This document shows, piece by piece, positions 35,091 through 43,215 of a stretch of DNA of 64,000 bases. Each line of letters begins with the position of its first letter. The first letter of the stretch is position 1. The DNA comes from an uncultured Eubacteriales bacterium (GTDB lineage: Bacteria > Bacillota > Clostridia > Christensenellales > UBA1242): NCBI GenBank assembly GCA_949031345.1, contig CARNVA010000008.1:1-64000 (forward strand). Direction: 5' to 3'. Position numbers and translations under genes: made by a program. The notes beneath the pieces are model-generated. The model saw only the letters and a program-made list of their open reading frames with translations, had not been told where the DNA came from and made no database searches.

Positions 35091-35998
35091 GCGATAATGT
35101 TATAACCGTCAAAAATCTCACCAAAGATTATGGCAAAGGCCGAGGGATATTCGAGATATCCTTTGAGCTGAGACGAGGAGAAACGCTTGGCTTTATTGGC
35201 GCAAATGGAGCAGGCAAGACCACCACATTAAGAAATATAATGGGCTTTTTAAAATGTGACAGCGGCGAAATCGAAGTCGAAGGAATGAACGCTTGGCAAG
35301 ATGCTGAGAAAATTAAAAAATATATCGGATATGTTCCGGGCGAGATTGCCTTCCCCGACCTAAAAACTGGCACCGCGTTTATCAAATCGCAGGCAGAGCT
35401 TTTAGCTCTTAAAGATATGACCTATGCAAATCAGCTTGCCTGCAAGCTTCAGCTTGACCTTTCGGCTGGGCTTAAGCGTATGAGCAAGGGCATGAAACAA
35501 AAAACAGCCTTGGTAGCCGCGCTTATGAACGATCCTGAAATATTGATTTTAGACGAGGCAACGACAGGACTTGACCCACTTATGCGACTTGCCTTTCTCG
35601 AAATTATGGAGGAGGAAAAGCGAAAAGGTAAATCAATCATCATCACTTCTCATCTCTATGAAGAGCTGGAAAAGATTTGTGACCGCGTTGCACTTATTGA
35701 CAAAGGACATATCATCAATATCATCGACATGAAAAAATTTTGCAGTCGCACCTTGAGAGAATTTAAAATTGAATTTAAAAATAAAAACGACTATAAAGAT
35801 TTTTGCAAACTTGACTATCAAATCATTCGCAAGCAGCCAAACTTCAATCAAGTGACAATCTCAATTGAAAAGAATGCTCTTTCCCAACTTTTTAAAGAGC
35901 TTTCAATGTTTGATGTGAAATTTATCTCAGAAGTAAAATACACACTTGAAAATGCACTTTTGGCCAATTTAAAAAACGACAAAGTGGACGAAAAATGA
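35087..35998 (+). CDS. ABC transporter ATP-binding protein, second subunit
   Basis: 303 residues, Walker A GANGAGKTT, signature RMSKGMKQK, Walker B ILILDEATTGLD (Ala replaces the usual Pro), H-loop TSHLYEE. Similar to the first subunit, so likely a duplicated gene. A GACAGG/CCTGTC hairpin follows in the 75-base gap before the permease and may tune its expression. Confidence 0.92.
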   Translation: MSDNVITVKNLTKDYGKGRGIFEISFELRRGETLGFIGANGAGKTTTLRNIMGFLKCDSGEIEVEGMNAWQDAEKIKKYIGYVPGEIAFPDLKTGTAFIKSQAELLALKDMTYANQLACKLQLDLSAGLKRMSKGMKQKTALVAALMNDPEILILDEATTGLDPLMRLAFLEIMEEEKRKGKSIIITSHLYEELEKICDRVALIDKGHIINIIDMKKFCSRTLREFKIEFKNKNDYKDFCKLDYQIIRKQPNFNQVTISIEKNALSQLFKELSMFDVKFISEVKYTLENALLANLKNDKVDEK

Positions 35999-36073
35999 TT
36001 TAAATTATACACCAAATATATAAAAGACAGGCAAAAATAACCTGTCAATAAAAAACAAAAGGAGGATAAAAAT

Positions 36074-37687
36074 ATGCTAAGCAAACCACTTTTCAAACAA
36101 TCATGTAAAGCAAACATGGGTTTATGGTCATTCGTAACTGGCATAACTTGCGTAATTCTTGCCGTGCTGATTTTGGTTATTGGAAATCTAAGTGTAGGCA
36201 CAGTTTCAAGCTCTATGATTGACATGTTTATTTCCAACTCGATTGAAGCTTCAGTCAAAAGGCAGGCAACAACCTACTACGACATGACCGAAACCGCACT
36301 TACAAACTTTGATGAAAACACAACTTCGTTGGACTATCTGTTAAACACCTCCCTTGACGAACAGCAAAAGTCGCAAATAATTAGCACCTACAACTTGCTT
36401 ATCGCAAGCGGAAAAACTGACGAGGAAGTACGAAAATTGATGTCGTCTTACCTTCCTGAAGAGCAAGCATTGGCTGTTGGCACTCTGCTTGACTACTATC
36501 TTGCAATGAAAGCTGAAGACGGCACAATTGACTATTCCCAAAACACCATAAACGAATATATTTTAAGGATAATCGAAGAGGAGATATATCAGCAGCTTGA
36601 AGCAGAAACAGGCGTTGAAGCAGCCACCTACGCCCGTCAATTTATTCACCAAGCTGTAACAGACTTTGTCGCGTCAAACTCTGACAATCCCGGCGAATAT
36701 GCCACCTATTACATACCTTCCGTTCTCGAAGAAGTATTCTATTCGCAAAGCATTGAAACTGACGGAGAAACTGTTGCCGTCGCCGACTATTTCACCAAGG
36801 AAGAAATAAATTCAACTGCTCTTTCGGCAATTCTATCTTTCCGAGCTGAGTTGACATATAAAACAAACCAGCTTCGCCAGGAAATTTTATCCGAACACCC
36901 AGAATATTCACAGCAGCAAGTTGAGCAGCTTATTGCTGCTGAAATAACCTCATTTAAGACAACACTAATCACCAAAATTTCAAAAAGTCTGCTTGACGAC
37001 CTTTCAGAAGATGTATCAACCTCTCTAAAAGAGCTTGGCCAAATGGACATGGGCGAGCTTGTAATCGGCTCTATGTTTTTCAAAATGGCAGGTATACTTC
37101 TTCCAATCGTATATATAATCATGGCGTCAAACAACCTCATTTCTGCTCAAGTTGACAGTGGCTCAATGGCTTATGTGCTTTCAACGCCAACAAAAAGAAA
37201 CACTGTCTCTATCACTCAAATGGCATATCTGGTACTTTCGCTTTTTGCCATGTTTGCCTGCACTACAGTCGTCGGTATGATTTGTCTGGCAATTGCAGGA
37301 AGCTCGATAACCATCACCTATGGCCAACTTGCCCTGCTAAACCTGGGCGCTTTCATAACCATGTTTGCAATATCTGGAATATGCTTTCTCACTTCAAGCT
37401 GGTTTAACAGAAGCAAACTTTCAATGTCAATTGGTGGAGGACTTTCAATGTTCTTCTTTGTGGCAACCATTCTTGGCTTATTTGGCTCGACAAGCATTCC
37501 AAACATGATGAGAGTTGACGCGATGAATTTCTTTAACTATCTCTCAATAATAAGCCTATTTGACTGCCTGTCAATACTAGAAGGCAGTTTGACATTCTTA
37601 TGGAAACTGGCAATTCTACTTGGCATAGGAATTGTCACCTATATCATCTCAATAGTCAAATTTAAGAAAAAAGACCTTCCTCTTTGA
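36074..37687 (+). CDS. ABC-2-type permease
   Basis: 537 residues. One span near residues 20-42, a large extracytoplasmic part (about 45-340, rich in E, Q, T and Y), then five or six spans from about 345 to the end. That is the plan of ABC-2-type exporters whose ATPases are separate. GGAGG before the ATG. TetR control suggests export of a toxic compound or peptide, but the substrate is unknown. Confidence 0.87.
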   Translation: MLSKPLFKQSCKANMGLWSFVTGITCVILAVLILVIGNLSVGTVSSSMIDMFISNSIEASVKRQATTYYDMTETALTNFDENTTSLDYLLNTSLDEQQKSQIISTYNLLIASGKTDEEVRKLMSSYLPEEQALAVGTLLDYYLAMKAEDGTIDYSQNTINEYILRIIEEEIYQQLEAETGVEAATYARQFIHQAVTDFVASNSDNPGEYATYYIPSVLEEVFYSQSIETDGETVAVADYFTKEEINSTALSAILSFRAELTYKTNQLRQEILSEHPEYSQQQVEQLIAAEITSFKTTLITKISKSLLDDLSEDVSTSLKELGQMDMGELVIGSMFFKMAGILLPIVYIIMASNNLISAQVDSGSMAYVLSTPTKRNTVSITQMAYLVLSLFAMFACTTVVGMICLAIAGSSITITYGQLALLNLGAFITMFAISGICFLTSSWFNRSKLSMSIGGGLSMFFFVATILGLFGSTSIPNMMRVDAMNFFNYLSIISLFDCLSILEGSLTFLWKLAILLGIGIVTYIISIVKFKKKDLPL

Positions 37688-37820
37688 CGCAATTAAAACT
37701 ATTAAGCACTTTGACATTTCGCAGTTTTTCTTCACCTTTCTCGTTGCTTTGCACACCAACTATTTACATATTCTTCATTTTTATTCCTATACTTCCTTGT
37801 TCAATAATTTACTCAAAACA

Positions 37821-37854
37821 AAAAGCAGAGCCTTATTTAAAGCTCTGCTTTTTT
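37821..37854 (+). terminator. Terminator of the ABC exporter operon
   Basis: AAAAGCAGAGC / GCTCTGCTTTT with six T. Confidence 0.85.
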
Positions 37855-37970
37855 ATATCATTCTCAACTTCTTTTGTGTTCGAAAGCATTTCTATTTATA
37901 GTTATTTTTAACTATATATTTTTCTTTGAAAATTGTTATTTAAAAAATTAAATTTTAAAGCAACACAAGC

Positions 37971-39503
37971 TTAATCAGCTTTTAAGTTTTCTTTTACTTG
38001 TTTCTTAAAAAGTTTGTCAGCAACAACTTTAAAATATTTTGTTGTAAGTGGCAATGCAAGCACCAAATAGGTAGCCATTCCAAGAATTACTGCCAGCAAA
38101 AGACCAAATATTCCACCCATAACCGAGAGCGAAATTCTGACAATCATAAACATTATCGCAACAGAAAGAAGAGGAAGCATGATGTCAAAGAATGGAAATT
38201 TGATAAGCGAGCCCAGTTTAATTAAAACGCACACAGATACGATAAGGGCAAGCACAATGTTGGAAATGGCTATTGCGAATATTGAAATAGTCTTCATTGG
38301 CGCGAAGATAAACAAAAATGCAAGTTTACCAACTCCGCCAAGTGCGCTGAAGACAAGAGAATAAGAATAATATCCGTTTGCCTGCAATAGTGCAAGCAAA
38401 AATTGCATTATCGCAGTCAAGATGATGGAAATTCCAGTCAAGAGCGTCAACTGCATTGCAATTTTCATCAGTCCTGTCATCAATTTTGGATAGATTATCG
38501 GATACAGTCCTCCACTTATTGACATTATGCCCACAACAAGCGGAAGTAAAATAAACCACATTGCCAAGAAAGATTTTTCAATGAGTTTACGCTGTCCAGC
38601 GACATCTCCTTGTGCAGCCAAAAATGAAAGGTTTGGCAAAAGCGAAACAGCAACCGCAACCGAGATAATAAGTGGAAAATTCATAATTGCCCCAACAACC
38701 CCCGTTTGCAGACCATAAAGTGAGGTGGCAACATCACGACTTAAGCCCGCTTTAAGCAAGAGCGTTATAATAAAAAGACCCTCGATTGCATGCGTAAGTG
38801 GCACAATTACACCGCCAAAAGAAAGGGGCAAAGAAGCCTTGAAAAATTCATTTTTCCCTTCCTTCCCAAAATTAAACTTTTCAACATGCGCTCCTCGCCA
38901 GCCCAGATAAAACGCTGCCAAAACTTCACTCACAAGAATGCCCAAAAACGCACCAAAAACCCCTCTTGTGATATTGTTCTCACCCAGCAAATAGGCAAAA
39001 ACAAGACCAAAACCAAACTTTGAAACCTGTTCTATAATCTGACTAACAGCTGTTGGCGTCATGTTGTTATAGCCCTGCAAAAGCCCTCTCATAACCCCAA
39101 CAAATGCCCCTAGTGGAAGAATTAAGGCAACCACATAATAGCAGCTTGCACCCCCACTCAGTCCCTGCAAAGAAGATATCGGACTTGCAAAAGTCAAAAA
39201 TATAAGAGCAAACAACAGACTTACGCCGCAAGAAAAGAGAAAGCCATATCTTAAATAAGAGCCTATTACTCGATGGTCACCTCTTGCCCTTGCACTTGAG
39301 GTAAGTTTTGAAAGGGCATTGGTTACGCCGCCTGAGACAAACACCAGTGCAAGCGAATAGATTGACATAATCATCTGAAACATGCCAATGCCCTCCATTC
39401 CAACAATATTTGTAAGAGGCAGGCGAAAAAGTCCGCCAAAAAACTTGCAGATAATTCCGCTTATAATGAGAATAAAAGCACCCTTTTCTACATTACTTTT
39501 CAT
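37971..39503 (-). CDS. SpoVB/flippase-type membrane protein
   Basis: 510 residues with about 14 hydrophobic segments and the pattern of the MATE/MOP flippase superfamily (KGAFILIISGIICKFFGGLFR, LLQGYNN, RKLIEKSF). It is closest to SpoVB/Wzx-type lipid-linked sugar flippases. Sporulation cannot be concluded from this alone. No Shine-Dalgarno is visible before the ATG at 39503. Confidence 0.88.
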   Translation of the reverse strand: MKSNVEKGAFILIISGIICKFFGGLFRLPLTNIVGMEGIGMFQMIMSIYSLALVFVSGGVTNALSKLTSSARARGDHRVIGSYLRYGFLFSCGVSLLFALIFLTFASPISSLQGLSGGASCYYVVALILPLGAFVGVMRGLLQGYNNMTPTAVSQIIEQVSKFGFGLVFAYLLGENNITRGVFGAFLGILVSEVLAAFYLGWRGAHVEKFNFGKEGKNEFFKASLPLSFGGVIVPLTHAIEGLFIITLLLKAGLSRDVATSLYGLQTGVVGAIMNFPLIISVAVAVSLLPNLSFLAAQGDVAGQRKLIEKSFLAMWFILLPLVVGIMSISGGLYPIIYPKLMTGLMKIAMQLTLLTGISIILTAIMQFLLALLQANGYYSYSLVFSALGGVGKLAFLFIFAPMKTISIFAIAISNIVLALIVSVCVLIKLGSLIKFPFFDIMLPLLSVAIMFMIVRISLSVMGGIFGLLLAVILGMATYLVLALPLTTKYFKVVADKLFKKQVKENLKAD

Positions 39504-39565
39504 GCTTTTATATTGCTTTAATTGTCTTAAAAGTATGCAAAAAATATTTTAAAATTAAAATACGC

Positions 39566-39594
39566 TTGACATAAAAGCCACTCATGACTAGAAT
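39566..39594 (+). promoter_or_regulatory. Promoter of pnuC
   Basis: TTGACA, 17-nt spacer, TAGAAT, about 55 bases before the pnuC ATG. Confidence 0.75.
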
Positions 39595-39649
39595 TAAAAA
39601 GGCAGTTTAATAATCGGCCACAAATAATGCAAAACTTTAGAGGTAAAAA

Positions 39650-40774
39650 ATGCAAGAGACAAAAACTAAAAAAGCACTATTGTCCATTAAAAATTTCTTT
39701 ATAAAACTTTGGAATTATTACACACTCTACGAAAAGATTTGGTTTTTAAGCATAACCATTCTCGCTTTCGTTTTCGCCTTTGTTTTCCCAGAAGAAGATA
39801 TTGGCGGCGTAAACGGAAAGGTGATAATGGCACTTTACCTTCTCAACATATTTACAAACATCCTTTGCGAGCTTTTGATTTCAAAGCAGTCAAAATGGAA
39901 TTTCCTCGTTTCGCTTATTGTTGAAGCTTCAGAAATCGCGATTTTAATCATCTGCTCTTTCCGCTTCGCCACAATGGCAGCAACGATATTCTTCTGGATT
40001 CCAATCGACATAATCTCCTTCTTTGTATGGCACAAACACCCTGACAAAAAAGAGACCGAGCTTACCGAGGTGCGAAAGCTAAGCGGCTGGCAACGCGTTG
40101 CTGTAATAATTGGCATAATCGTGTGGACTGTTGGAATTGGCTATCTTCTCACACTGATTGATACAGAAAATGGCATACTCTCATCTCAGCCTACCCTTGA
40201 AAAAGTATGCTGCTATCTCGATGCATGTTGCAGCGCAGTGGGAATTGCAAATGGGCTTTTCATATTGTTTCGCTATCAAGAACAATGGATTGCTTGGTAT
40301 ATGGTCACCTTCCTCGAAATTGCCCTGAACATTATCTCTGGAATGTGGGTGCTGCTTGTGCTTAAAGCGGGCTATCTGACAAACACCACTTATGGATATA
40401 TTAAATGGAACAAATACATAAAAGCTCATCAAAAAACTGATGCTCAAATTGATGACGGCTCAAACGACTTATCTGACGAAAATTCCAGCACAAAGCCTGA
40501 AACCATAACTGATGTCATAAACAACGCTCACGCTGAAGCTCAAACTGACGAAAAAATCGACACTCAAACTGATGTTATACTTGACGCCAACAATGACAAC
40601 GGCTTGAATGTTCAAACTGATGTAGAGGCTGTCGACGCAACTGCAAATGCTCAATTAGGCGAAATCAGCACCAAAAGTGAGACAAACTTAGCAGGCACAC
40701 CTCAGCAAGAAAATGCTCCAGCTATATTAAATGGCGTTCCACAAAACTCGCCTAAAGATAACCCAGCTACTTAA
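39650..40774 (+). CDS. pnuC: PnuC-type nicotinamide riboside/NMN transporter with acidic tail
   Basis: 374 residues. Residues about 20-255 carry the PnuC fold (several spans; NFLVSLIVEASEI, FFWIPIDIISFFVW, WYMVTFLEIALNI, TTYGYIKWNKY). The family imports nicotinamide riboside or related pyridine precursors for NAD synthesis. Residues about 260-374 are an added polar tail with loose AQTD repeats (QTDEKIDTQTDV, NVQTDVEA), absent from usual PnuC. AGAGG before the ATG. Confidence 0.9.
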   Translation: MQETKTKKALLSIKNFFIKLWNYYTLYEKIWFLSITILAFVFAFVFPEEDIGGVNGKVIMALYLLNIFTNILCELLISKQSKWNFLVSLIVEASEIAILIICSFRFATMAATIFFWIPIDIISFFVWHKHPDKKETELTEVRKLSGWQRVAVIIGIIVWTVGIGYLLTLIDTENGILSSQPTLEKVCCYLDACCSAVGIANGLFILFRYQEQWIAWYMVTFLEIALNIISGMWVLLVLKAGYLTNTTYGYIKWNKYIKAHQKTDAQIDDGSNDLSDENSSTKPETITDVINNAHAEAQTDEKIDTQTDVILDANNDNGLNVQTDVEAVDATANAQLGEISTKSETNLAGTPQQENAPAILNGVPQNSPKDNPAT

Positions 40775-40923
40775 AAGATTTATTTAACAATATGGTATGC
40801 GAATAAGACACTAATAACGAAAAAAACTATAAAAATTTACTCAATCATTAAAAACAAAAGATAAAATTAAAACAATAAATTATGACAAAAGAATAAAATA
40901 AAATTTAAGCTAAGCTTACAAAC

Positions 40924-40952
40924 AAAAAAGCTCCCTGTTATAAGGGAGTTTT
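40924..40952 (-). terminator. Terminator of the pepE operon
   Basis: Minus-strand stem AACTCCCT / AGGGAGC with six T; A-rich on the other side. Confidence 0.8.
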
Positions 40953-40959
40953 TTAATTA

Positions 40960-41766
40960 TTATAAATCAGTGTTTTTCTCTTCTTCAACAAGCTTAACAT
41001 TCTTTTTGTCAAGCAAAATTCTTTTGCCATCCAAAAGACACTTTTTGCCGTCATCACAAATTCTTTCAAGACTTCCATCTTTGATTTTATAAGCAAGGCC
41101 ATAAAGCTCTGCCTTATTTTCATCAAGTAATATATAACTTCCTTGAGGAAGGGCGATAAATTCGCGACCCTTGCTGTCTGGAATATAGCATTCTTCAAGC
41201 AAGTTGAAACTGCAAAAATTAAATTCATTTCCATTGTCAAGATTGAAATGCGGAATAATTACAAGCTCATAAAGCCCAATTCCATCAAGCCATCTTTCAA
41301 GCTTAACTTCTGTGTCATCTTCTGGATATTGATAGACCTCTTTACCAAGATTCATTGCCCCAGCGCTCTTTCCAACCACTACAGCAGATGAATTTTCTAA
41401 AAGCTTTGAAAACTTAATATCTTTCAAAAACTCAAGTTGGTCGCCAAGTTTTCCGCCCTGCAAATATATCAAATCGGCCTTTTCAATCAATGTTTTTGCC
41501 TGACTTTTATTTTTATTATTCAAAAGAGACATTTTCTTGAAAGGCATACCGCTTTTTTGCAGCCCTTCAAAGATAAATCTGGCACTTTCAAAATCATATA
41601 AACTCTCGTTTGGTGTATTGCAAATAAAAACAAAATTATCGCATTTTGACAAGCTGTTTTTTAAGTTTTTCGCAAAGCTGTTGTGCCTGTCCACCTTGCA
41701 ACCAATTTTCACACCTTCTTTATTTCTTAAACTGATTAAGCTTTCACTAAGTAAAAATAATTTCAT
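40960..41766 (-). CDS. Peptidase E-like (S51) protein
   Basis: 268 residues. VVVGKSAGAMNLGKE carries the Ser nucleophile elbow of peptidase family S51, YLQGGKLGDQLEFL is the family's preceding loop, and VIPHFNLDNG supplies a conserved His. Family members cleave Asp-X dipeptides or serve as cyanophycinase-like enzymes. Cytoplasmic. Follows the P-loop/CYTH gene by 14 bases, so both are probably one transcript. Confidence 0.83.
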   Translation of the reverse strand: MKLFLLSESLISLRNKEGVKIGCKVDRHNSFAKNLKNSLSKCDNFVFICNTPNESLYDFESARFIFEGLQKSGMPFKKMSLLNNKNKSQAKTLIEKADLIYLQGGKLGDQLEFLKDIKFSKLLENSSAVVVGKSAGAMNLGKEVYQYPEDDTEVKLERWLDGIGLYELVIIPHFNLDNGNEFNFCSFNLLEECYIPDSKGREFIALPQGSYILLDENKAELYGLAYKIKDGSLERICDDGKKCLLDGKRILLDKKNVKLVEEEKNTDL

Positions 41767-41780
41767 TCTTTCTCCTAATT

Positions 41781-42893
41781 TTAAACCATATCATCTGGCA
41801 ATTTTTTTGCAAATGAATAGTTTGAATAAGCTTTGTCGTCAGTGACCTCTCTTATCACCTTAATAAAGCTTGGCATTTCAATTTTTTCGTCCTCACTTGC
41901 AAGCTCGATTTCCATAATCGCATTTTTTTCTGCAAAAGGATAGATATCAATCTCAAAATATTTTCCATCTTGCATGAGACAATATCTGTCTTTGCGAACG
42001 GGTTTCAAATTGGTATCTGCACTTTCAAGGTAGGTAAGATATTGCTTTTGTGTAATTCTCTTTTCAAACTCCACCCTCTTAATAGGCGAAATTTTTCTTT
42101 TTGTCGTATGTGTGTAAATATAATTCCCATCAAGCCCGCGTTGTCTAACCCTAGTCTCATCACCCTTAGGTGAAATCAAATAGGTCTGAATAATGCTTAC
42201 TTTCTTGCAGTTTGGAAGAGCTTCAAGCTTTTCAAGGTCAGGCTTTTCAATTAAAAATTTCCTTTCAATTTCAAAAGGTGTAGGCTCGCCAAGCAATGCA
42301 CATATTTCCTTTATAAGCCTGTTTATCTTGCCTTCAAAATCGGTTGAGTTGTCAATAACTCTAAAATGCGGATGTCCTGTCCAACAAGCAATTGTGCGGT
42401 CATCAATTTCGATTGCCTCTTGCGCAGTCTCTCTTCTTGCCGCGTTGTTTGCAAGGCTGTAACTTTCTTCAGCACCCTTAGCGCAAGTTACAAGGTGGAA
42501 AACTCCGTCATAATCATCTCTTAAAGGAATAAATTCCTTGCCTTCATCCTTTAAAATCTTATGAAAAGATGCTTCGTCCAAATATGCAAGCCCATCCATC
42601 AATCCTCGATCGCAAACGATTAAAACCTTCTCATCAGGAAGACTTTTGCAACTTTCTTCATAGAGTTTTTCTTTGAGAAGCTGAAGCTTGACAATAGGCT
42701 TTTGAAATAAACAAGCGTCATAGTTGAACGCTGGCAGTGAAAGCCCATTAAGCGAAAGCTCTGTTGCAGATTCATTTATGATAACAACTTTATATCCAAG
42801 TTTGCTCATCTCGCGCTCAATACAACTAAGCCCTGTTGACTTTCCACCACAAGAGCCTCCTGTAAGCACAATTTTGTATATTTTCTGGCTCAT
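41781..42893 (-). CDS. P-loop ATPase/kinase-CYTH fusion
   Basis: 370 residues in two domains. N-terminal about 190: GGSCGGKST Walker A, VCDRGLMDG Walker B-like, like nucleotide kinases of the AAA_28 group. C-terminal about 160: CYTH (triphosphate tunnel) domain with EIERKFLI, ETRVRQRG, KRKI and ELAS at expected places. CYTH enzymes bind triphosphates such as polyphosphate or thiamine triphosphate. The fusion is known in the family but its substrate is not established. Confidence 0.85.
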   Translation of the reverse strand: MSQKIYKIVLTGGSCGGKSTGLSCIEREMSKLGYKVVIINESATELSLNGLSLPAFNYDACLFQKPIVKLQLLKEKLYEESCKSLPDEKVLIVCDRGLMDGLAYLDEASFHKILKDEGKEFIPLRDDYDGVFHLVTCAKGAEESYSLANNAARRETAQEAIEIDDRTIACWTGHPHFRVIDNSTDFEGKINRLIKEICALLGEPTPFEIERKFLIEKPDLEKLEALPNCKKVSIIQTYLISPKGDETRVRQRGLDGNYIYTHTTKRKISPIKRVEFEKRITQKQYLTYLESADTNLKPVRKDRYCLMQDGKYFEIDIYPFAEKNAIMEIELASEDEKIEMPSFIKVIREVTDDKAYSNYSFAKKLPDDMV

Positions 42894-43215
42894 ATTTTCC
42901 TCTTTAATTATATTTATCTTTATTTTTATTGTTTAACTTGATTTTTCTGTCTTTATTTTATTTTTAATTTCTCTTATTAAACTTTATTTGTAAGTTTATT
43001 TAATTTCTTTATTTATTCTTTCTTATTAAAATTTGATTTTTTATCTTATAAATTTTCTTTAAACTTTCAGTTTTGATATTGCAAAGCCGTCTTTTTCAGC
43101 CTAATTTTTTCAATTTAATCAAATTTTAGAAATTGCTTGAGTCAAATTCTACTCAAGCAATCTCACATTAAAAAGTTAGTTTGACTTTTTCTTGCACGAA
43201 AACTAAGTTTTTCGC
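42894..43215. other. AT-rich intergenic region with a terminator-like hairpin
   Basis: 320 bases, T-rich on the plus strand. ATTGCTTGAGT/ACTCAAGCAAT at about 43132-43161 is a strong hairpin past the VWA gene's stop but is followed only by a weak T run. No gene seen. Confidence 0.5.
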
